Positions 1 through 5,254 of a DNA stretch of 7,204 nucleotides are shown piece by piece. The notes under the pieces were generated by a model. That model was not told the DNA's origin, made no database searches, and saw only the letters and a list, made by a program, of their open reading frames with translations. Position 1 is the stretch's first letter; each line of letters starts with the position of its first letter. Location of the stretch: contig JAPLIF010000077.1 in NCBI GenBank assembly GCA_026389255.1, positions 1 through 7,204 of the forward strand. The letters run 5' to 3'. Made by a program: the position numbers and the translations under genes. This stretch comes from Cyanobacteriota bacterium. Its GTDB lineage: Bacteria > Cyanobacteriota > Cyanobacteriia > PCC-6307 > Cyanobiaceae.

Positions 1-2272
1 CCTGCTTACGAATGTCGTAGTAATAGGTTTCGACCGTCTTTTGGGCCCCTTCCAGGGAGCGGGTCAGCATGCCCGATTCAATGGGCATATCCTCCTCGAC
101 CCGGAAGGCGTTCATGAGGCCGGCTACCCGCTCTCCCCCGAAAATTCGCAGCAGGTTGTCCTCCAGCGACAGGAAAAAACGCGTACTACCCGGATCCCCT
201 TGACGGCCGGCACGACCGCGTAACTGGTTATCGACCCGCCGGGACTCATGGCGTTCGGTGCCAATGACATGCAAGCCTCCGGCCGAACGGACCTGCTCTT
301 CGTCCTGACGCACCACGAGGTCGTATTCGGCCTTAACACGGCCGACCATCTCCCGCATCCAGGTGATCTCCGGGTTGTCCGTGGGGGCCTTTTCAGCGGC
401 CTGGGCAATGCGGTCCTCCAGTTCGAGCACTGTGAGGCTGTTCTCGCCCCAGGTCTTGACGAGGTGGCTAGCCAAGGCCGAGAGATCACGATCGGTCTCG
501 GCCGAGAGGGCACAGGGGAACAGGGTGCCCAAGGCCCTGGCCTCGCTCGGGGGCAAGGCAGCGGCGAGGGCGGCCTCAGCGCCAAAGCCGGCGGCCGGCG
601 AAGCCGAAGCGGGCAAGGGCACGGGGGGCAGGTGGCCTTCGTCTGGCCGAACCAGCCGGTTCAACAGCACCTCGCGCAGCTTCAGACGGGCCATGTAATC
701 GCTGTTGCCGCCCAGAATGATGTCCGTCCCGCGTCCAGCCATGTTGGTGGCGATGGTGACGGCTCCGGCACGACCGGCCTGGGCAACGATTTCAGCCTCC
801 CGCTCCACATTTTCGGGTTTGGCATTGAGCAGATTATGGGGAATCTGCTGCTCAGAGAGCAGGCTGGACAGCAATTCAGACTTCTCCACACTGGTGGTGC
901 CCACCAAAACTGGTCGGCCGCCACGGTGAATTTCGGCCGTCTCCATGGCTACGGCGCGCCACTTGGCGGGCTCACTTTTATAGACCTGATCCGTCCAGTC
1001 AGCACGGGATCGCACCCGATTGGTCGGCACCACGGCCACCTCCAACTTGTAGGTTTTCTCGAATTCCACTTCTTCGGTCTTGGCGGTGCCGGTCATGCCG
1101 GCCAGGCGCGGATAGAGCAGGAAAAAGTTCTGATAGGTAATGCTGGCCAAAGTCTGGGTTTCGGGCTGAATCTGGAGCTGTTCTTTGGCCTCAATGGCCT
1201 GGTGCAGACCGTCACTCCAGCGGCGACCGGGCATGACCCGTCCGGTGAACTCATCGACAATCACCGCATCCGTACCGCGAACGATATAGTTCACATCATT
1301 AACAAAAAGCTCCTTGGCTTTTAGGGCATTGTTAATGAAATGGGCCCAGGGATCCTTGGGATCAAAGAGATCCTTCACCCCCAGTAGCTGCTCAGCCTTG
1401 CCATAGCCCTCATCGGTGAGAGTGACATTGCGTTGTTTTTCATCCACCTCATAATCACCCTCTGGATCGATACCATCCTTGCCCATTTCAGCCGCACGAA
1501 TCAACTGATTGGCAATTTCCGCTGCAGCTCGATATTTCTCCTGGGGACGCTCAACCTGACCGGAAATAATCAGAGGCGTGCGAGCCTCATCCACCAGGAT
1601 CGAATCGACCTCGTCAATAATGCAATAATGAAAATTTCGCTGGACAACTTCAGCGATGTCATTCGCCATGTTGTCACGCAAGTAATCAAAGCCCAGCTCT
1701 GAATTGGTGGCGTAGGTGATATCGCAGCCATAGTTGCGCTGGCGCTCCGCCGGGGCCATTTCCTGCTGAATCAAGCCAACGGAAAGCCCCAGGAAACGAT
1801 GCACCTGGCCCATCCACTCGGCGTCGCGCCGGGCCAGGTAATCGTTCACTGTGACCACATGAACCCCACGCCCCGTCAGGGCATTGAGGTAGGCGGGCAG
1901 GGTGGCCACAAGGGTCTTGCCTTCGCCGGTCTTCATCTCGGCAATCTGGCCGTCGTGCAGCACCATGCCGCCAATCAGCTGAACATCAAAGTGGCGCATG
2001 CCAAGCACCCGCTTGCCGGCCTCGCGAACCACCGCGAACGCTTGGGGCAGCAGTTCGTCGAGTACTTTGCGCTCCCGGCTAGCGATGGCTTCTGGAGTGC
2101 CACCGAGGCTGCGGGCCTGGTCAAGCTTGGTGCGAAATTCAGCGGTCAAGCCCCGTAGCTGATCATCGCTGAGGGGAGTAATCTCCTCCTCAAGAAGATT
2201 AATATCGGAAACAATCGGCTGGTAACGCTTCAGCTTGCGGGTATTGGGGTCACCCAGCAGCAGCTTGAGCAT
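1..2272 (-). CDS. secA: Preprotein translocase ATPase SecA (partial; C-terminal end outside window)
   Basis: SecA is the ATP-driven motor that pushes unfolded preproteins through the SecYEG channel; in cyanobacteria it serves the plasma and probably the thylakoid membrane. The frame is open from an ATG at 2272 to the left edge, giving 757 codons. The N-terminus ([21 protein letters not shown]) is typical. Walker A MKTGEGKT lies at residues 113-120, Walker B DEVD at 220-223, MTGT at 393-396, NMAGRGTD at 510-517, and the arginine-finger segment RGRAGRQGD around 685-692. Between GGN (522) and [12 protein letters not shown] (about 665) there is a stretch of roughly 140 residues, much longer than in E. 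coli SecA; a long insertion here is usual for cyanobacteria and includes an Ala/Pro-rich piece (about 545-580). Roughly 180-200 residues should be missing (end of the helical scaffold and C-terminal tail). No frameshift was seen. No strong Shine-Dalgarno precedes the ATG. It is transcribed divergently from the acetyltransferase gene. Confidence 0.98.
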   Translation of the reverse strand, partial: MLKLLLGDPNTRKLKRYQPIVSDINLLEEEITPLSDDQLRGLTAEFRTKLDQARSLGGTPEAIASRERKVLDELLPQAFAVVREAGKRVLGMRHFDVQLIGGMVLHDGQIAEMKTGEGKTLVATLPAYLNALTGRGVHVVTVNDYLARRDAEWMGQVHRFLGLSVGLIQQEMAPAERQRNYGCDITYATNSELGFDYLRDNMANDIAEVVQRNFHYCIIDEVDSILVDEARTPLIISGQVERPQEKYRAAAEIANQLIRAAEMGKDGIDPEGDYEVDEKQRNVTLTDEGYGKAEQLLGVKDLFDPKDPWAHFINNALKAKELFVNDVNYIVRGTDAVIVDEFTGRVMPGRRWSDGLHQAIEAKEQLQIQPETQTLASITYQNFFLLYPRLAGMTGTAKTEEVEFEKTYKLEVAVVPTNRVRSRADWTDQVYKSEPAKWRAVAMETAEIHRGGRPVLVGTTSVEKSELLSSLLSEQQIPHNLLNAKPENVEREAEIVAQAGRAGAVTIATNMAGRGTDIILGGNSDYMARLKLREVLLNRLVRPDEGHLPPVPLPASASPAAGFGAEAALAAALPPSEARALGTLFPCALSAETDRDLSALASHLVKTWGENSLTVLELEDRIAQAAEKAPTDNPEITWMREMVGRVKAEYDLVVRQDEEQVRSAGGLHVIGTERHESRRVDNQLRGRAGRQGDPGSTRFFLSLEDNLLRIFGGERVAGLMNAFRVEEDMPIESGMLTRSLEGAQKTVETYYYDIRKQ

Positions 2273-2297
2273 GTGAAACAACCAACCTTGGTCATGG

Positions 2298-2306
2298 ATT
2301 CTACCA
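2298..2306 (-). promoter_or_regulatory. Probable extended -10 promoter of secA
   Basis: Read on the minus strand the sequence is TGGTAGAAT, a TG-N extended -10 followed by TAGAAT (5 of 6 matches to TATAAT). It ends 25 nt before the secA ATG, which would give a leader of about 19 nt. The region where a -35 box should lie (around CAGCGC) matches the consensus poorly, as is usual for extended -10 promoters. This is inference from consensus only. Confidence 0.5.
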
Positions 2307-2307
2307 T

Positions 2308-2323
2308 CGCCAAAACATTGGCG
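2308..2323. repeat. Perfect inverted repeat upstream of the secA -10 box
   Basis: CGCCAA-AACA-TTGGCG: two perfect 6-bp arms with a 4-nt spacer. It sits 4 nt upstream of the proposed secA -10 box in the secA/acetyltransferase divergent region, so it could be an operator or a small hairpin. No T-run follows on either strand, so it is not a canonical terminator. I know of no regulator with this site. Confidence 0.55.
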
Positions 2324-2393
2324 CTGACCACAGAAAGCTGATGGGGCAAGGGCTCCCGTCCCGTTTGGATCGGGAAACCGCCTCGGTCCTAAC

Positions 2394-2876
2394 GTGCTCC
2401 TTGGCCGCCATGTGCCGTTGGGCCCGCCGATTCAAATCCTGCGCCATGGCCCTGGGGTCCCTGCCCTGCGCCTGGGCTTGGGTCCTGGCTGGCGACCAAG
2501 TCAGTCCCTAAACCAACTCCAGCACCTGTTTATAGACAACAGTTTCTGGGCTGCTGGCAGGTCCCTGAGGGACCTGCGTCGCATGCTGCGAGGCAGTGAG
2601 GCGGCTGTCAGCGCCTGGCAGGGCCAGCGGTTAGTGGGCTTTGGCCGCGCCACCAGCGACGGCATCTACCGGGCCGTGCTGTGGGATGTGGTCGTCATCC
2701 ACGACTTGGAGGGGCAGGGGCTCGGCCGACAAATCGTAGAAACCCTCCTGCTGGCAGCACCCGTGGCCTCTGCCGAAAAGGTGTACCTGATGACGACGAA
2801 CAGCCAGGGCTTTTATGAGCGACTGGGCTTCCGAGAGGCCATCTCGCAAAAACTGATGCTTAGATCAGAGGCTTGA
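2394..2876 (+). CDS. GNAT-family N-acetyltransferase, substrate unknown
   Basis: The protein should transfer an acetyl group from acetyl-CoA to an amine; the substrate cannot be read from sequence. The GNAT core is clear: beta strands ending in [15 protein letters not shown] (about 72-86), LWDVVV (96-101), the acyl-CoA pyrophosphate loop EGQGLGR at 106-112 (motif A), and the motif B region [16 protein letters not shown] at 131-146. The first motif A position is Glu106 where Gln or Arg is usual. With the GTG at 2394 the protein has 160 residues, a normal size for a single GNAT domain. The start is uncertain: the frame is open from 2328 with no ATG, another GTG lies at 2412, and neither has a clear ribosome binding site. 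The first 30 residues (Pro/Gly/Leu-rich) are not part of the catalytic fold. It is a single-gene unit, divergent from secA and convergent with the tRNA gene. Confidence 0.85.
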   Translation: MLLGRHVPLGPPIQILRHGPGVPALRLGLGPGWRPSQSLNQLQHLFIDNSFWAAGRSLRDLRRMLRGSEAAVSAWQGQRLVGFGRATSDGIYRAVLWDVVVIHDLEGQGLGRQIVETLLLAAPVASAEKVYLMTTNSQGFYERLGFREAISQKLMLRSEA

Positions 2877-2889
2877 ACTAAACAAACCT

Positions 2890-2913
2890 AAAAAAATTCG
2901 AGCTTTGACAGCT
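2890..2913 (-). terminator. Possible weak terminator after tRNA-Gly
   Basis: In the minus direction a short stem of 4-bp AGCT arms (plus-strand 2901-2904 and 2910-2913) with a 5-nt loop is followed by CGAA and then seven T residues (2896-2890). The stem is short for intrinsic termination, but the T-run and AT-rich context just beyond the tRNA make this the best candidate in the gap. The same stem read on the plus strand is followed by TTTT and could also serve the acetyltransferase gene. Confidence 0.3.
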
Positions 2914-2939
2914 TTTAATCCACTCAAGTCCATATAAAA

Positions 2940-3010
2940 GCGGATGAAGAGATTCGAACTCTCGACCCTCTCCTTGGCAAGGAGATGCTCTACCACTGAG
3001 CTACATCCGC
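2940..3010 (-). tRNA. tRNA-Gly(GCC)
   Basis: A complete 71-nt cloverleaf can be drawn on the minus strand. The acceptor stem pairs GCGGATG with CATCCGC. The D arm is GCTC-AGTGGTA-GAGC. The anticodon stem TCTCC/GGAGA encloses loop TTGCCAA with anticodon GCC (plus positions 2976-2978), reading GGC and GGU. The T arm contains GTTCGAATC. The 3' CCA is not encoded, as is common in cyanobacteria, so it must be added enzymatically. There is no intron. It lies between the convergent acetyltransferase gene and the end of the psbZ-ribH-transferase cluster. Confidence 0.98.
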
Positions 3011-3047
3011 AGTTGGAACCCCGTTCACCGGACATCCCGACGAATCC

Positions 3048-3078
3048 AGTATGCACCACAGGGGGGGGAGGTCGTCAA
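3048..3078 (-). promoter_or_regulatory. Candidate promoter of tRNA-Gly
   Basis: On the minus strand TTGACG (plus 3073-3078) is followed after 19 nt by CATACT (plus 3048-3053), about 37 nt before the first tRNA base. The -35 is 5 of 6 to consensus and the -10 is 4 of 6, but the spacer is 2 nt longer than ideal. It contains a run of eight C residues (G8 on the plus strand at 3061-3068). This is an inference from consensus. Confidence 0.35.
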
Positions 3079-3104
3079 GCAGGGGGCACCGGGCAAGCCC
3101 TGCT
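3078..3104. repeat. Inverted repeat / possible hairpin downstream of the psbZ cluster
   Basis: Perfect 7-bp arms AGCAGGG (3078-3084) and CCCTGCT (3098-3104) enclose a 13-nt loop. It lies about 170 nt beyond the stop of the sugar transferase gene on the minus strand. Neither strand has a T-run after it, so it is not a classical intrinsic terminator, though it could act as a 3'-end stabiliser or factor-dependent stop. Its left arm touches the candidate -35 box of the tRNA. Confidence 0.4.
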
Positions 3105-3274
3105 AGGGGCCCAAAACCAGAAGTAGTCATTGCACCAGCACAGGCCCCAAACCTTAGATGCGTCTGAGGCCACCCAACTAATCGAATCCGGCAAAACGCC
3201 AGTGGCTTAACCATAAATCCTGGCACAACTGGGTCTATCCCAACGAACTCCGCAATCAAGCCCCAAGTCCTGAC

Positions 3275-4402
3275 TCACCTTCCCCTTGCCTTGAGGACTG
3301 TCTTGACCGTCTTGACGAGGATCAAAAGATCAAGGCCCGTATTCCAATGGCGTAAATAATAAAGGTCGTAGCTCAGCTTGAGTTCCGCCTCCTCAACACT
3401 GGCGGCATAGGGGGCACAGACCTGGGCCCAGCCACTGAGGCCCGGTGGCATCCAGTGACGCTTGCGGTAGTGGGGAATGCGATCCTCCAGGTCCCGCTCC
3501 AACTCGGGGCGCTCCGGCCTCGGCCCGATGAGACTCATCTCACCGCGCAGCACGTTGAAGAGCTGGGGCAGCTCATCGAGGCGCACCCGGCGCAACACCC
3601 CCCCAATGCGGGTGATCCGCCGATCACCCCGAACGGTCCAGGTGGCCGGCGCCTGGGGTTCGGCCTGGCGCATGGTGCGCAGCTTGAAAAGCTGGAAGCT
3701 CTTGCCCATCAGGCCACTGCGCTTCTGGACGTAGAGCACCGGTCCCCGATCCTCCAGCCAGATCAACAGGGCCGCCAGGGCGATCAGCGGCAAGGTCACA
3801 AGCAACAGCACCAGGGACAACAGTCCGTCGGCGGCCCGCTTGAGCTGGCGCTGCACACTGAGGCTGTCGCTCCAGGGCAGGTCGTCAACCAACAAAGCCT
3901 CCTCCGGCAGATGGCTGGGCAACAGGCGTTGCTGCTGGTTCTCGGTCTGATCGAGCAGGCTCCAGCCAGTCCGTTGTTGGGGCCGGGCCAGGCGCCGCAG
4001 CCAGAGGCGCTGACCCAGGGCCCAGAGGGTCATGCCAGCGAGCAGGGCCAGCTGAATGCGCCGATGCCCCAGGGTGAAATTCACCGGCAGATGGAATAGC
4101 CAGTAGGCCAACACCACCATCAGGGCACTGGCCAGGGCCGAAAGCCCCAGCCGCACCGCCACCAGGGACAGCCGCAGCCGGGGCAGCTTTAAGAGGGTGT
4201 AGCTGCCGAACAGCCAACTGAAGCCGATGTAAACCAGGCCAAACGGCAACAGCCATTGGGGATGGCGCAGCAGATCGGTGCCTTCGCAACGGTCGATCAG
4301 CGCCGCCGCCAGCACAAGCCCCACCAGATCGAGGCCAGCACAAAGCAGCAAAACCTGACGCGGCCTCAGGCATCCGGACAGCTGGCCCCGCTTGGATATC
4401 AC
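3275..4402 (-). CDS. Polyprenyl-phosphate sugar-phosphate transferase (monotopic phosphoglycosyl transferase, bacterial sugar transferase family)
   Basis: Enzymes of this family (WcaJ/WbaP/PglC type) move a sugar 1-phosphate from a nucleotide sugar to undecaprenyl phosphate in the inner membrane, the first step of exopolysaccharide, O-antigen or glycoprotein glycan assembly. The 375-residue protein has several hydrophobic N-terminal segments (about 17-36, 51-70, 84-104, 116-134). A short soluble linker (about 138-185) follows, then the catalytic domain from about 187. That domain has the membrane-entering helix with Pro205, the basic [18 protein letters not shown] segment (227-244), the catalytic Asp-Glu pair D276-E277 in [23 protein letters not shown] (290-300) and PGLSGWAQV (320-328). 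Full-length WcaJ-like proteins are about 465 residues with a Rossmann-like middle domain; that domain appears to be missing. It starts with GTG, overlapping the ribH stop by 4 nt (GTGA), so translation is probably coupled. The sugar specificity cannot be told. Confidence 0.92.
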   Translation of the reverse strand: MISKRGQLSGCLRPRQVLLLCAGLDLVGLVLAAALIDRCEGTDLLRHPQWLLPFGLVYIGFSWLFGSYTLLKLPRLRLSLVAVRLGLSALASALMVVLAYWLFHLPVNFTLGHRRIQLALLAGMTLWALGQRLWLRRLARPQQRTGWSLLDQTENQQQRLLPSHLPEEALLVDDLPWSDSLSVQRQLKRAADGLLSLVLLLVTLPLIALAALLIWLEDRGPVLYVQKRSGLMGKSFQLFKLRTMRQAEPQAPATWTVRGDRRITRIGGVLRRVRLDELPQLFNVLRGEMSLIGPRPERPELERDLEDRIPHYRKRHWMPPGLSGWAQVCAPYAASVEEAELKLSYDLYYLRHWNTGLDLLILVKTVKTVLKARGR

Positions 4403-4878
4403 CCCGCCAGCGCCGCCATCAAACTGCCCATTTCCAGCGCCTGCAGCCCATAGCTCCAGCCGAGGTTGCTCTTAATGCCAGCTCGCTCTAGGGCCTGCTG
4501 CAGGGTGTCGGTGGTGAGAACACCGAAAATGACGGGAATGCCGGTGTCCCGGGCCACGGCGGCCACTCCCTTACTGACCTCCGCCACCACCACATCGAAA
4601 TGGGGCGTGTCGCCGCGGATCACGGCCCCCAAGGTGATGACCACTTGGTAGCGGCCGCTGGCCGCCAGCCGCTGGGCCACCATGGGAATCTCAAAACTGC
4701 CGGGCACCCAGGCCACATCCAGCTGGCTGCTGCTGGCGTCCACGTCAATGCCGTGGCGACTCAAGCAATCCAGGCAACCACTCAGCAGCTTGCCCGTAAC
4801 CAGATCATTGAAACGGGCCACCACCACGGCGATGCGCAGTTGGCCGACGTCCGTGAAGCGACCTTCGAAAATAGTCAA
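4399..4878 (-). CDS. ribH: 6,7-dimethyl-8-ribityllumazine synthase
   Basis: RibH condenses 5-amino-6-ribitylamino-uracil with 3,4-dihydroxy-2-butanone 4-phosphate, the penultimate step of riboflavin synthesis, in the cytoplasm, usually as a 60-mer or pentamer. All 159 residues are present, the normal length. Family motifs are intact: ARFND at 21-25 with the ring-stacking aromatic F23, VPGSFEIP at 58-65, [13 protein letters not shown] at 83-95 with the presumed proton-transfer His93, [17 protein letters not shown] at 118-134 with the phosphate-contacting Arg132, and SNLGW near the end. The start is a TTG at 4878; it gives the usual [11 protein letters not shown]-terminus, no ATG or GTG is near, and upstream codons run into psbZ. 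The gap to the psbZ stop is 4 nt, and the stop overlaps the sugar transferase GTG. A rare start without a visible ribosome binding site suggests translation depends on ribosomes leaving psbZ. Confidence 0.98.
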   Translation of the reverse strand: MTIFEGRFTDVGQLRIAVVVARFNDLVTGKLLSGCLDCLSRHGIDVDASSSQLDVAWVPGSFEIPMVAQRLAASGRYQVVITLGAVIRGDTPHFDVVVAEVSKGVAAVARDTGIPVIFGVLTTDTLQQALERAGIKSNLGWSYGLQALEMGSLMAALAG

Positions 4879-4882
4879 CGGG

Positions 4883-5071
4883 TCAAACCACGAAGTAACT
4901 CATGCCCCAGTTGAGCAGCACGAGGGCGACCCAGGCGGCACCACCCAGCAAGATGAGGCGGTTGGAGCGACCGCTGTCCTCGGTGCTGGCGTAGAGCACG
5001 GGAACCGCAACGATCAGGACGAAAGACATCACCACCAAGGCCAATACGGTGAGTGTGTTGAGGATCTGCAT
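4883..5071 (-). CDS. psbZ: Photosystem II reaction centre protein Z (Ycf9)
   Basis: PsbZ is a small thylakoid membrane subunit at the edge of the photosystem II core, near CP43, where it helps stabilise the supercomplex and the interaction with antenna proteins. The 62-residue length is exactly that of the family. It has two transmembrane helices (about residues 4-27 and 39-61) joined by the short polar loop [12 protein letters not shown], and the characteristic NWGMSYFVV end. The start is ATG at 5071; no good Shine-Dalgarno precedes it. It is the first gene of the minus-strand cluster with ribH and the sugar transferase, and is divergent from mutS; psbZ next to ribH and near mutS is, to my recollection, a recurrent order in marine picocyanobacteria. 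Confidence 0.97.
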   Translation of the reverse strand: MQILNTLTVLALVVMSFVLIVAVPVLYASTEDSGRSNRLILLGGAAWVALVLLNWGMSYFVV

Positions 5072-5141
5072 GGCGAAGGGTGCGCTCTGGCCTGATCAGG
5101 CGTTGGGGGCATTCTTCCATGGCGGACCGGCGCTGACGGGG

Positions 5142-5157
5142 GGAAGGCGGGGCTTCC
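5142..5157. repeat. Short inverted repeat in the psbZ/mutS intergenic region
   Basis: GGAAG (5142-5146) and CTTCC (5153-5157) form 5-bp arms around a 6-nt GC-rich loop, about 70 nt upstream of the psbZ ATG on the minus strand. A second dyad, CACAA-G-TTGTG, lies just beyond it at 5160-5170. Both are short and could be chance or part of psbZ regulation. No convincing -35/-10 pair for psbZ was found nearby. Confidence 0.3.
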
Positions 5158-5204
5158 TTCACAAGTTGTGGGGTGAAGGGGAGGGCTCCACACCAGGGGC
5201 TAGG

Positions 5205-5222
5205 GACCCCACCGGTGGGGTC
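5205..5222. promoter_or_regulatory. Perfect 18-bp palindrome, possible operator
   Basis: GACCCCACCGGTGGGGTC is identical to its reverse complement. It ends 4 nt before a TAGAAT box and would fill the space between the -35 and -10 elements of the proposed mutS promoter. Because it has no spacer it looks more like a dimeric DNA-binding site than an RNA hairpin, although an RNA stem of 7 bp with a CCGG loop is possible. The regulator is unknown. Confidence 0.5.
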
Positions 5223-5226
5223 GTTC

Positions 5227-5232
5227 TAGAAT
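5227..5232 (+). promoter_or_regulatory. Candidate -10 box of mutS
   Basis: TAGAAT matches TATAAT at 5 of 6 positions and has the same sequence as the proposed secA -10 box. A weak -35-like GGGACC (3 of 6) lies 18 nt upstream at 5203-5208. If correct, transcription would begin near 5239 and the ATG at 5255 would be the start, since the in-frame ATG at 5231 lies within this box. This is inference only. Confidence 0.4.
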
Positions 5233-5254
5233 GGGATACCCCACCCCCAGCGCC

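Larger units (their letters stand above)
3011..3274. other. Non-coding gap between tRNA-Gly and the sugar transferase gene
   Basis: These 264 bases contain no reading frame that I recognise as a gene. The 89-codon minus-strand frame at 2990-3259 overlaps the tRNA and has no family features. The gap holds the candidate tRNA promoter and an inverted repeat at 3078-3104. The 150 bp next to the sugar transferase are unique-looking, with lower GC than the flanking genes. Confidence 0.6.
5168..5245. repeat. Cluster of four GTGGGGT/ACCCCAC heptamers upstream of mutS
   Basis: The heptamer occurs as GTGGGGT at 5168-5174 and 5215-5221, and in inverse orientation (ACCCCAC) at 5206-5212 and 5238-5244. 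The central pair forms a perfect 18-bp palindrome. The 8-mer GGTGGGGT (5214-5221) can also pair with ACCCCACC at 5238-5245 across a 16-nt loop. The cluster sits entirely in the divergent psbZ/mutS region, between the two start codons, so a regulatory role is plausible; no known cyanobacterial regulator site (NtcA, PhoB box) matches. Confidence 0.6.

Noticed and set aside
248..1324. 358-codon plus-strand open frame
   Set aside because: It lies exactly antisense, in codon register, to the well-supported secA frame; GC-rich codons without antisense stops explain it, and the product has no family features.
2359..2375. TCCCG-TTTGGAT-CGGGA hairpin ahead of the acetyltransferase gene
   Set aside because: Five-bp arms without flanking signals; not distinguishable from chance.
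2940..3010. tRNA-Gly as an integration site for a genomic island
   Set aside because: No integrase gene, no duplicated tRNA 3' end and no shift to foreign gene content in the window; neighbours are housekeeping genes.
3106..3148. GGGGCC...GGCCCC arms as a terminator for the psbZ cluster
   Set aside because: Only 6-bp arms with a 31-nt loop and no T-run; such pairs are expected by chance in GC-rich DNA.
2990..3259. 89-codon minus-strand frame between tRNA-Gly and the sugar transferase gene
   Set aside because: It overlaps the tRNA gene, has no recognisable motif and no ribosome binding site.
3182..3355. Plus-strand stretch translating to a somewhat protein-like WLNHKSWHNWVYPNELRNQ
   Set aside because: It follows a stop codon, has no plausible start, and runs into the antisense of the sugar transferase gene; possibly a gene remnant but nothing supports it.
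3455..4099. 214-codon plus-strand open frame
   Set aside because: Antisense shadow of the sugar transferase gene, whose catalytic motifs are intact on the minus strand.
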